Assembly: GCA_023390955.1 (NCBI GenBank)
Contig: JAEWBW010000311.1
Coordinates: 1-9,352, forward strand
Direction: 5' to 3'
Length of the DNA: 9,352 nt
From: Pseudomonadota bacterium
Lineage (GTDB): Bacteria; Pseudomonadota; Alphaproteobacteria; Rhizobiales; Xanthobacteraceae
Part shown: positions 1 through 5,687 of the stretch, in pieces
Layout of the letters: the number at the start of each line of letters is the position of its first letter
Numbering within the stretch: position 1 is the first letter of the stretch
The notes under the pieces: generated by a model
Seen by the model: the letters and a program-made list of their open reading frames with translations, nothing else
Database searches by the model: none
What the model was told of the DNA's origin: nothing
Position numbers and translations under genes: made by a program

Positions 1-602
1 CGATGGCGAAGATGAAGTCGATCCAGCCGCAGCTGCAGGCGCTCAAGGAGCGCTTCCCCGACGACAAGGTGAAGCAGCAGCAGGAGATGATGGAGATCTA
101 CCGCAAGGAGAAGATCAACCCGGTCGCAGGCTGTCTGCCCGTGGTGATCCAGATCCCCGTGTTCTTCTCGCTCTACAAGGTGCTGTTCGTCACCATCGAA
201 ATGCGGCACGCGCCGTTCTTCGGCTGGATCAAGGATCTCTCCGCGCCCGACCCGACCAACCTGTTCAACCTGTTCGGCGTGATCCCGTTCGACCCGACCA
301 CGATCCCGGTGTTTGGCCACTATCTCTGGCTCGGCGTCTGGCCGATCATCATGGGCATCACGATGTGGTTCCAGATGAAGCTGAACCCGACGCCGCCCGA
401 TCCGACGCAGAAGATCATCTTCGACTGGATGCCGCTGATCTTCACCTTCATGCTGGCGGGCTTCCCGGCGGGTCTCGTGATCTACTGGGCCTGGAATAAC
501 CTGCTTTCGGTGCTGCAGCAGAGCTACATCATGCGCCGCAACGGCGTGAAGGTGGAGCTGTTCGACAATCTCAAGGCGACGTTCGCGAAGAAGGCGACGT
601 AG
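1..602 (+). CDS. yidC: Membrane protein insertase YidC, C-terminal part (5' end outside window)
   Basis: YidC/Oxa1/Alb3 insertases place proteins into the inner membrane, alone or with SecYEG. About 199 codons are visible, in frame from base 3, against roughly 600 for a full proteobacterial YidC, so the periplasmic domain and first membrane segments lie upstream. The visible part starts in the cytoplasmic C1 loop (charged stretch rich in K, E and Q, residues 1-37). It continues into the family hallmark NPVAGCLPVVIQIPVFFSLY (residues 39-58), then a periplasmic loop with WIKDLSAPDP. Two further hydrophobic regions follow, near residues 105-125 and 142-173, the second containing the conserved GLVIYWAWNN. 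The C-terminal tail is short and mildly basic. The ATG at base 3 is an internal Met, not the start. The yidC-engB order is common in proteobacteria and supports the call. The stop is TAG at 600-602. Confidence 0.97.
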   Translation, partial: MAKMKSIQPQLQALKERFPDDKVKQQQEMMEIYRKEKINPVAGCLPVVIQIPVFFSLYKVLFVTIEMRHAPFFGWIKDLSAPDPTNLFNLFGVIPFDPTTIPVFGHYLWLGVWPIIMGITMWFQMKLNPTPPDPTQKIIFDWMPLIFTFMLAGFPAGLVIYWAWNNLLSVLQQSYIMRRNGVKVELFDNLKATFAKKAT

Positions 603-608
603 GCCTCC

Positions 609-688
609 GTCATTCCGGGGCGATGCGCAGCATCGAACCCGGAATCTCGAGATTCCGGGTCTGGTCCTTCGGACCATCCCGGAATGAC
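609..688. repeat. Cloverleaf-forming palindromic intergenic repeat (yidC-engB gap)
   Basis: The element is closed by an 11-bp perfect inverted repeat, GTCATTCCGGG at 609-619 with CCCGGAATGAC at 678-688. Inside lie three hairpins: A at 621-635 (CGATGC/GCATCG, 3-base loop), B at 637-660 (perfect 12+12 palindrome), and C at 662-676 (TGGTCC/GGACCA, loop TTC). Single bases 620, 636, 661 and 677 are the only linkers, giving a compact four-way junction. Hairpin B carries GAATC and GATTC, both matching the CcrM methylation site GANTC. The element begins 6 bases after the yidC stop and ends 19 bases before the chosen engB start, so it is probably transcribed in the operon mRNA. It resembles dispersed repeats of Bradyrhizobium-type genomes; copy number cannot be judged from this window. 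Confidence 0.85.
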
Positions 689-707
689 AGCAAGCAAAGA
701 GCTTCGC

Positions 708-1358
708 ATGACCGACGACAAAGATGCGAAGCTGATCGAGACCGGGCGAAAGCTGTTCGCCCGCGACTGGCAGTTCATCTGGGCCTCGCCCTCGGTTGAA
801 ACGCTGCCGCCGATGGCGGGGCTGGAGATCGCCTTTGCCGGCCGCTCCAATGTCGGCAAGTCGAGCCTGATCAACGCGCTCACCGGCCGCAACAACCTCG
901 CACGCACCTCGCACACGCCGGGCCGCACCCAGGAGCTGATCTTCTTCGAGGGTCCGGCCAAGGAGTTGCGGCTCGTCGACATGCCCGGCTACGGCTATGC
1001 CAAGGCGCCGAAGTCGCAGGTGGCGTCGTGGACCGAGCTGATCCACAAATTCCTGCTCGGCCGCGCCTCGCTTGCGCGTGTCTATCTTCTGATCGACGCG
1101 CGGCACGGCTTGAAGGACGTCGACCTCGAAATCCTCAAGACGCTCGACCGCTCGGCGGTCAGCTACCAGATCGTGCTGACCAAGGCCGACCAGATCAAGG
1201 CCTCGGAGCTCACGGAGCGCATCGCCGAGACGGAAGCGGCTCTGGCAAAACATCCGGCTGCGTTTCCGCACGTGCTGGCGACCTCGTCGCGCTCCAGCGC
1301 CGGCATGGCGGAGCTGCGCGCCGCGATGGCGAAGCTGCTGGAAGAGCGCAGCTCGTGA
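708..1358 (+). CDS. engB: Ribosome biogenesis GTP-binding protein EngB (YsxC/YihA)
   Basis: EngB is a TRAFAC-class GTPase needed for late assembly of the large ribosomal subunit and often for cell division. The 216-residue product has the full G-motif set: G1 GRSNVGKS at 45-52, switch I with TPGRTQ at 70-75, G3 DMPG at 91-94 followed by the EngB-typical YGYA, G4 TKAD at 158-161 and G5 TSS at 192-194. Length is normal for the family. I chose ATG 708 over the in-frame ATG at 684. The earlier codon lies inside the terminal stem of the palindromic repeat and would add eight unrelated residues, while AAAGAG at 696-701 sits 6 bases before 708 as a ribosome-binding site. Its stop TGA overlaps the GTG start of the next gene, which suggests coupled translation. 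Confidence 0.96.
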   Translation: MTDDKDAKLIETGRKLFARDWQFIWASPSVETLPPMAGLEIAFAGRSNVGKSSLINALTGRNNLARTSHTPGRTQELIFFEGPAKELRLVDMPGYGYAKAPKSQVASWTELIHKFLLGRASLARVYLLIDARHGLKDVDLEILKTLDRSAVSYQIVLTKADQIKASELTERIAETEAALAKHPAAFPHVLATSSRSSAGMAELRAAMAKLLEERSS

Positions 1359-1723
1359 CGGTGCCGTTCCGCCTGCTGCTTGGGCTTGCCGGCCTGATGG
1401 GCGCCGCCGGCGTCGCGCTGGCCGCCGCCTCTGCTCACGGCGCGGATGCGAGCCGGCTGCTGTCGGCCAGCTCGATGCTGCTGTTTCATGCAACTGCCAT
1501 ATTGGGCTGCGTCGCCCTGCTCGCGCGTGGGCTTCTGCATGGCGGAATTGGACTGGTCGCCGCATTCGGCTTCGTGATCGGTGCGGCACTGTTCGCGGGT
1601 GATTTGACGCTACGCCAATATGCCGGGCACGGGCTGTTTCCCTATGCCGCTCCGACCGGCGGCACGCTGATGATCTTGAGCTGGCTGGTGGTGAGCCTCG
1701 CGGCGGTCGTGGCCCGGAAATAG
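1355..1723 (+). CDS. DUF423 family small membrane protein (YgdD/TMEM256-like)
   Basis: This 122-residue, very hydrophobic protein resembles the DUF423 family, whose biochemical role is unknown. Visible family traits are an N-terminal helix with GLAGLMGAAGVALAAASAHG (roughly residues 10-29), a following segment with FHATAILG that parallels the family's YHALALL motif, then two more hydrophobic stretches ending in ILSWLVVSLAAVV near the C-terminus. About four membrane helices are expected, in the inner membrane. The first loop is shorter than in typical members. The start is GTG 1355, preceded by GGAAGAG at 1340-1346 with 8-base spacing, and it overlaps the engB stop as GTGA. GTG 1361, two codons on, is an alternative. 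The family call is fairly sure; no function is claimed. Confidence 0.88.
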   Translation: MTVPFRLLLGLAGLMGAAGVALAAASAHGADASRLLSASSMLLFHATAILGCVALLARGLLHGGIGLVAAFGFVIGAALFAGDLTLRQYAGHGLFPYAAPTGGTLMILSWLVVSLAAVVARK

Positions 1724-1730
1724 CGTCTCT

Positions 1731-1878
1731 TCCTTCTCCCCTTGTGGGAGAAGGTGGCGCGAAGTGCCGGATGAGGGGTTTCCATCCACGCAAAGGCCGC
1801 ATCAGGGTCATTCGCGGATAGAGACCCCTCACCCGCCTTCGCTTCGCGAAGCCACCCTCTCCCACAAGGGGAGAGGGA
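1731..1878. repeat. Paired-hairpin palindromic repeat (DUF423-argB gap)
   Basis: Two arms of about 50 bases (about 1731-1779 and 1824-1878) are imperfect reverse complements. Each arm also folds on itself: CCTTCTCCC/GGGAGAAGG at 1732-1740/1746-1754 with loop CTTGT, and CCCTCTCCC/GGGAGAGGG at 1855-1863/1869-1877 with loop ACAAG. A further hairpin CTTCGC/GCGAAG lies at 1837-1851. Both arms contain a GAGGGGT or ACCCCTC boundary. The terminal-hairpin core (pyrimidine run, CTTG, purine run) resembles the element at 8574-8708, so they are probably one family. There is no T-run typical of an intrinsic terminator. The rest of the gap, 1879-1953, holds only a weak promoter-like TTGCGC at 1891 with an AT-richer GATAGA near 1912. 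Confidence 0.82.
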
Positions 1879-1953
1879 AGAAAGCGCACTTTGCGCCCGC
1901 CCCGCCAATCAGATAGAACGCGGCCCGAGTATCCCGCCAGCGAGATCCGCCTC

Positions 1954-2841
1954 ATGACCGAAATTGCTCCGCTCGATCAGGCCCGCATCCTGTCCGAAGC
2001 GCTGCCGCACATGCAGCAATATGACGAGGAAACCATCGTCATCAAGTATGGCGGCCACGCCATGGGTGACGAGCAGACCGCCAAGAATTTTGCCCGCGAC
2101 ATCGTGCTGCTGGAGCAGACCGCGATCAATCCGGTGGTGGTGCATGGCGGCGGACCGCAGATCGCGACCATGCTCAAGCGCCTCGGCATCGTGTCGGAGT
2201 TCGCAGCCGGCCTGCGCATCACCGATGCAGCCACCATCGAGATCGTCGAGATGGTGCTGGCCGGCTCCGTCAACAAGCAGATCGTCGGCTATATCAACGA
2301 AGCCGGCGGCAAGGCGGTGGGGCTGTCCGGCAAGGACGCCAACATGGTGAAGGCGACGAAGACGACGCGCACCATCATGGATCCGGACTCGCATATCGAG
2401 AAGGCGGTCGACCTCGGCTTCGTCGGCGACCCCGAGAAGGTCGACCTCACGCTGCTCAACCAGCTGATCGGCTACGAGCTGATCCCGGTGCTGGCGCCGC
2501 TCGCGACCTCGAAAGAGGGCCAGACGCTCAACGTCAACGCCGACACCTTTGCCGGTGCCGTCGCCGGCGCGCTGAAGGCCAAGCGCCTGTTGCTGCTGAC
2601 CGACGTGCCTGGCGTGCTCGACAAGTCGAAGAAGCTGATCCCGCAGCTTTCGGTGAAGGACGCGCGCAAGCTGATCGCCGACGGCACCATTTCCGGCGGA
2701 ATGATCCCGAAGGTCGAGACCTGCATCTACGCGCTCGAGCAGGGCGTCGAGGGCGTCGTCATCATCGACGGCAAGATGCAGCACGCGGTGCTGCTCGAGC
2801 TCTTCACCAACCAGGGCACGGGAACGCTGATCCACAAGTGA
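1954..2841 (+). CDS. argB: Acetylglutamate kinase (EC 2.7.2.8)
   Basis: ArgB phosphorylates N-acetyl-L-glutamate with ATP, the second step of arginine biosynthesis, in the cytoplasm. The 295-residue product is a complete amino-acid-kinase fold. It has KYGGHAMGD at 31-39 (phosphate-binding Lys31), the glycine loop HGGGPQI at 64-70, substrate-binding R88 in GLRIT, NVNAD at 193-197, LLTDVPGVLD at 214-223 and SGGMIPK at 247-253 with Lys253. The N-terminal extension before Lys31 fits the hexameric, arginine-inhibited type; that is inference. ATG 1954 is chosen because homology-like sequence begins there and GAGAT at 1942-1946 gives a weak ribosome-binding site. An in-frame TTG at 1891 would translate the spacer next to the repeat. 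The gene stands alone between a repeat and a DUF1036 gene, away from other arg genes. Confidence 0.97.
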   Translation: MTEIAPLDQARILSEALPHMQQYDEETIVIKYGGHAMGDEQTAKNFARDIVLLEQTAINPVVVHGGGPQIATMLKRLGIVSEFAAGLRITDAATIEIVEMVLAGSVNKQIVGYINEAGGKAVGLSGKDANMVKATKTTRTIMDPDSHIEKAVDLGFVGDPEKVDLTLLNQLIGYELIPVLAPLATSKEGQTLNVNADTFAGAVAGALKAKRLLLLTDVPGVLDKSKKLIPQLSVKDARKLIADGTISGGMIPKVETCIYALEQGVEGVVIIDGKMQHAVLLELFTNQGTGTLIHK

Positions 2842-2869
2842 GGCGCAACACGACCAGCAGGCATGTCGC

Positions 2870-2888
2870 GCCCGGGGAGTCCCCGGGC
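2870..2888 (+). promoter_or_regulatory. GC hairpin covering the likely ribosome-binding site of the DUF1036 gene
   Basis: GCCCGGGG at 2870-2877 and CCCCGGGC at 2881-2888 form a perfect 8-bp stem with loop AGT, 29 bases after the argB stop. The stem includes GGGGAG (2874-2879), the best Shine-Dalgarno-like sequence for ATG 2892. No T-run follows, so it is a poor intrinsic terminator. It may reduce initiation, or stall or protect the argB mRNA end. If the gene instead starts at GTG 2838 the hairpin is merely coding. Confidence 0.4.
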
Positions 2889-2891
2889 CTG

Positions 2892-4004
2892 ATGTCCTTG
2901 CTGTCCCGGCCGCGCACAGCCGACGGCGACGCGCACGATTTCTACGCGCGCAAGCGCGCGAGGTCGCAAGGTAAGGCCGAACCGGCGCGCCGGCGCCCGG
3001 CCCTGACCCGCTTCCTGATGACGCTGCCGGCAGCAGTCATCTCGTTCCTGTTCTCATCCGGGCAGGCTGTCGCCGATCTCAAGATCTGCAACCGCATGTC
3101 CTATGTCGTCGAAGCCGCGATCGGCATTGACGACAAGGCGGCGACCGCGACGCGCGGCTGGTTCCGGATCGATCCCGCCACCTGCCGCGTGGTGGTACAG
3201 GGCACGCTCACCGCCGACCGCATCCTGCTCAACGCCCGTGCGCTCGGCGTCTACGGCGCCTCGCCGATCCCGCAGAACGGCAGCGACATGCTCTGCATCG
3301 CGCAGGAGAATTTCGTCATCGCCGCGGCCCGGCAATGCCGCAGCGGACAAACCCAGGTGCCCTTCACGCAGGTGACGCCGACGCAAGGCAGCGACGGCCA
3401 CCTCGTCGCCTACCTTGCCGAGGACAGCGAGTATGACGACGAGCAGGCGCGGCTCGCCGGCATCCAGCGGCTGCTGGTGATCGCCGGCTACGATGCTGCT
3501 CCGATCGACGGCGTCGACGGGCCGAAGACGCAAGGCGCGCTCGCCGCATTCCTGAAGAGCCGGGGCCTGCCGTCCGACCTCGCTTCCTCGCCGAACCTGT
3601 TCAAGACAATGGTGGACGCGGTGCAGACGCCGTCGGCGAGCGGGCTCACTTGGTGCAACGACACGCCGCACAAGGTGATGGCCGCGGTCGCGACCGACGA
3701 CGGCAAGGCGGTGACGAGCCGCGGCTGGTATCGCGTCGATCCCGGCAAATGCCTGCATCCCGACGTCACCGGCCAGCCCAGGCAGATCTTCAGCTTCGCG
3801 GAAGCCGTCGATGCCGACAACCGCGCCATCAAGCTCAAGGACAAGCCGCTGAACTGGGGTGGCGACAAGCAGCTCTGCACCCGCGAGACCAAGTTCGAGA
3901 CCAATGAGCAGAGCGATTGCCCCGCGCGCGGATTCGCGGCGACGGGCTTTGGCGCGGTGGACATGTCCAGCGGCGGCAAGACGCTGCGCTTTGCAATGCC
4001 GTGA
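2892..4004 (+). CDS. Exported DUF1036 / peptidoglycan-binding-like / DUF1036 protein
   Basis: From ATG 2892 the product is 370 residues. A basic N-region (18-40) precedes a hydrophobic stretch (about 43-56) and AVA at 59-61, a plausible signal-peptidase site before D62, so the protein is probably periplasmic or membrane-anchored. Two DUF1036 units follow, about 63-165 and 252-367. Each starts with CN, contains RGW and DP, and has four cysteines with the same two intervals: C66/C98/C135/C149 and C255/C287/C329/C343. Between them (about 183-243) is a PG_binding_1-like helical unit with IQRLLVIAGYDAAPIDGVDG. DUF1036 has no established function; peptidoglycan contact is inferred from the middle domain. 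The start is uncertain. GTG 2838 overlaps the argB stop as GTGA and would add 18 residues but lacks a visible ribosome-binding site. ATG 3018 would lose the basic region. Confidence 0.85.
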   Translation: MSLLSRPRTADGDAHDFYARKRARSQGKAEPARRRPALTRFLMTLPAAVISFLFSSGQAVADLKICNRMSYVVEAAIGIDDKAATATRGWFRIDPATCRVVVQGTLTADRILLNARALGVYGASPIPQNGSDMLCIAQENFVIAAARQCRSGQTQVPFTQVTPTQGSDGHLVAYLAEDSEYDDEQARLAGIQRLLVIAGYDAAPIDGVDGPKTQGALAAFLKSRGLPSDLASSPNLFKTMVDAVQTPSASGLTWCNDTPHKVMAAVATDDGKAVTSRGWYRVDPGKCLHPDVTGQPRQIFSFAEAVDADNRAIKLKDKPLNWGGDKQLCTRETKFETNEQSDCPARGFAATGFGAVDMSSGGKTLRFAMP

Positions 4005-4037
4005 TGAGTGACGCGATGACGGCGCAACAAACACCAG

Positions 4038-4159
4038 CGTCGTCCCGGCGAAGGCCGGGACCCATAGCCACGCAAGTCGTTATGGCGCGAGATTGTGGTT
4101 GCGAGCCTTCGCCAAATTCTTCCCTGGGGTTATGGGTCCCGGCCTACGCCGGGACGACG
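4038..4159. repeat. Long inverted repeat with self-folding arms (DUF1036-HAD gap)
   Basis: Arms of 29 bases at 4038-4066 and 4131-4159 are reverse complements with a single mismatch. Each arm is also its own hairpin: GTCCCGGC/GCCGGGAC with a 4-base loop at 4042-4061 and again at 4136-4155. The element can thus form either one long hairpin or two short ones. The 64-base centre shows only weak pairing (TGGCG 4083-4087 with CGCCA 4110-4114). The ends, CGTCGTCCC, resemble those of the cloverleaf repeats (GTCATTCC, CGTCACCC). It ends 4 bases before the ribosome-binding site of the next gene. The remaining bases of the gap show nothing else. Confidence 0.88.
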
Positions 4160-4175
4160 AGTTGAGAGAGTTGCG

Positions 4176-4868
4176 ATGACATCCCCCCGCGCCTTCGGCC
4201 ATGTCGACACCTGGGTATTCGACCTCGACAACACGCTATATCCGCATCACGTCAATCTGTGGCAGCAGGTCGATCTGCGGATCACCGAGTTCGTGTGCAA
4301 CTGGCTGAACGTCACGCCCGAGGAAGCGCGAAAGGTCCAGAAGGATTATTACCTGCGCTTCGGCACCACCATGCGCGGCATGATGACCCTGCATGGCGTG
4401 CGCGCCGACGACTATCTCGCTTACGTCCACAAGATCGACCATTCGCCGCTGGAGCCGAACCCGGCGCTCGGCGCAGCGATCGAAAAGCTGCCGGGGCGAA
4501 AACTGATCCTGACCAACGGCTCGGTCGATCATGTCGACGCGGTGCTGGCGCGGCTCGGCATCGCCACGCATTTCGACGGCGTGTTCGACATCATCGCCGC
4601 CGAGTTCGAGCCGAAGCCGGCGCGGCAGACCTACGAGAAATTTCTCGGCCTGCACGATGTCGATCCGACCCGCGCCGCGATGTTCGAGGACCTCGCCCGC
4701 AACCTCACCGTCCCGCACGATCTCGGCATGACCACGGTGCTGGTGGTGCCGGACGGCACCAAGGAGGTCGTGCGCGAAGACTGGGAACTGAAGGGCCGCG
4801 GCGAGCCCTATGTCGACCATGTCACGGATGATCTGTCGGGATTTTTGAGCGGGCTGTTGCGAAGCTGA
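4176..4868 (+). CDS. HAD-superfamily hydrolase, pyrimidine 5'-nucleotidase-like
   Basis: The 230-residue protein belongs to the haloacid dehalogenase superfamily and resembles the SDT1-type pyrimidine 5'-nucleotidase group, which removes phosphate from UMP/CMP-like nucleotides in the cytoplasm. Visible HAD motifs are motif I DLDNTLYP with D16 (nucleophile) and D18, motif II LTNGS at 112-116, motif III Lys147 in EPKP, and motif IV FEDLARNL at 170-177 (E171, D172). A helical cap of roughly residues 25-105 separates motifs I and II. The closing motif I residues TLYP are typical of this subgroup. Substrate is inferred from family resemblance. ATG 4176 has GAGAGAG at 4164-4170, 5 bases upstream. 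An in-frame start at 4095 would translate the inverted repeat. Palindromic repeats flank the gene on both sides. Confidence 0.9.
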   Translation: MTSPRAFGHVDTWVFDLDNTLYPHHVNLWQQVDLRITEFVCNWLNVTPEEARKVQKDYYLRFGTTMRGMMTLHGVRADDYLAYVHKIDHSPLEPNPALGAAIEKLPGRKLILTNGSVDHVDAVLARLGIATHFDGVFDIIAAEFEPKPARQTYEKFLGLHDVDPTRAAMFEDLARNLTVPHDLGMTTVLVVPDGTKEVVREDWELKGRGEPYVDHVTDDLSGFLSGLLRS

Positions 4869-4894
4869 TCTTAGTTCGGAAACCCAATCAATCC

Positions 4895-5001
4895 CCGTCA
4901 CCCTGAGGTGGCCGCAAAGCGGCCCTCGAAGGGCGACGGCCCGGCTGTATCTCGGCCGTGCATCCTTCGAGGCTCGCTGCGCGAGCACCTCAGGATGACG
5001 G
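4895..5001. repeat. Cloverleaf-forming palindromic intergenic repeat (HAD-DUF805 gap)
   Basis: The outer 16-bp stem (4895-4910 with 4986-5001) has one mismatch and ends in CCGTCA/ATGACGG. Inside, with no unpaired bases between them, are hairpin A GCCGC-AAA-GCGGC (4911-4923), a long central hairpin B (4924-4972), and hairpin C CTCGC-TGC-GCGAG (4973-4985). Hairpin B has a perfect 9-bp base CCTCGAAGG/CCTTCGAGG, a small internal loop and a 6-bp upper stem ACGGCC/GGCCGT. This is the same plan as 609-688 with different sequence. The rest of the 210-base gap is short: 4869-4894 shows nothing, and 5002-5078 holds a GC-rich run and the DUF805 ribosome-binding site. Confidence 0.87.
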
Positions 5002-5078
5002 AACTGGCAGGCCATCGAACCCCGTCTCCCTTCATCGCGACAAATATCCGGGCGGCCCGCGCCGCCCGGAGTTTTGCC

Positions 5079-5687
5079 ATGGACTGGACCTGGTATCTGT
5101 TCCGCTTCGACGGCCGCATCAATCGGGCCTTGTTCTGGTGGGGCCAGGTCAACATCCTCTGCGTCATGCTGCTGACGCTCCTGCTGATCGGCGTCGTCAG
5201 CATACTCGTCGGCAGCCGCGGACCGTTCAGCCTGGATGCGGACGACATCTTCAAGATTGTCGATCCCGCCACCTATCGCTGGTCCAATTTCGACAAGCTG
5301 CTGCCGGTCAAGCTGGCCGCAATCGCCCCAGTGCTGTGGATGCAACTAGCGCTGTCGATCAAGCGCCTGCATGACCGCGACCGGAGCGGCTGGTGGATGC
5401 TGGCGTTCTTCGTCCTGCCCGGCCTCTATCACCAATTCGAGGATCGTCTCCCCGATTCCTACTGGATGCTGCCGCTCTCGCTGGCGGCCGGGATCCTCTA
5501 TCTCTGGGGCTTCATCGAGATGGGGTTCTTGCGGGGCAACGCCGGCAACAACCGGTTCGGCGCCGATCCGCTGGCCGAGGAGAAGGTGGAGCCGCGCGGC
5601 GCGCCCTGGGACCAGCAGCGCGAGCTCGAAATTGTGCCGCCCAGCGCTAGCCCGCCCGGCGGCATGCATGTTAAGCGGGGATCATGA
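5079..5687 (+). CDS. DUF805 family membrane protein
   Basis: This 202-residue inner-membrane protein has the DUF805 pattern. The N-terminal motif FDGRINRALFW lies at 10-20. Helices lie at about 22-44 and 78-92. The conserved cytoplasmic KRLHDRDRSGWW is at 96-107, with further helices at about 107-116 and 130-149. The C-terminal signature GNAGNNRFGADP is at 153-164, followed by a polar tail to residue 202. No biochemical function is established for DUF805. The start ATG 5079 begins the family motif and has GGAG at 5068-5071 with 7-base spacing. Longer in-frame starts upstream run through the cloverleaf repeat. The stop TGA overlaps the dapE ATG as ATGA, so the two are very likely co-translated, but a functional link to lysine or cell-wall synthesis is only a guess. 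Confidence 0.93.
   Translation: MDWTWYLFRFDGRINRALFWWGQVNILCVMLLTLLLIGVVSILVGSRGPFSLDADDIFKIVDPATYRWSNFDKLLPVKLAAIAPVLWMQLALSIKRLHDRDRSGWWMLAFFVLPGLYHQFEDRLPDSYWMLPLSLAAGILYLWGFIEMGFLRGNAGNNRFGADPLAEEKVEPRGAPWDQQRELEIVPPSASPPGGMHVKRGS

Noticed and set aside
609..688. Possible tRNA gene, because of the cloverleaf
   Set aside because: It has four stems but no CCA-type acceptor, no T-loop or D-loop consensus and no 7-base anticodon loop. Its arms are also the wrong sizes.
684..707. Longer engB start at ATG 684
   Set aside because: The codon is part of the terminal stem of the palindromic repeat. ATG 708 has a proper ribosome-binding site and begins the family-like sequence.
1028..1354. Upstream extension of the DUF423 reading frame inside engB
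   Set aside because: It overlaps the GTPase in another frame and encodes low-complexity Arg/Ala-rich sequence. GTG 1355 with a good ribosome-binding site explains the gene.
1909..2835. 308-codon open frame antisense to argB
   Set aside because: It is a mirror of a clear gene in high-GC DNA, rich in His, Asp, Arg and Leu, with no recognisable motif.
3054..4034. 326-codon open frame antisense to the DUF1036 gene
   Set aside because: The composition is that of an antisense shadow in GC-rich DNA, and it has no domain features.
4095..4175. Longer start for the HAD gene
   Set aside because: It would translate the right arm of the inverted repeat; ATG 4176 has GAGAGAG upstream.
4908..5078. Longer start for DUF805
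   Set aside because: It would translate the cloverleaf repeat; ATG 5079 starts at the family motif with GGAG upstream.
4236..5345. 369-codon open frame antisense to the HAD and DUF805 genes
   Set aside because: It runs across two genes and the repeat between them, so it cannot be a conserved protein. It is a GC-driven open frame.
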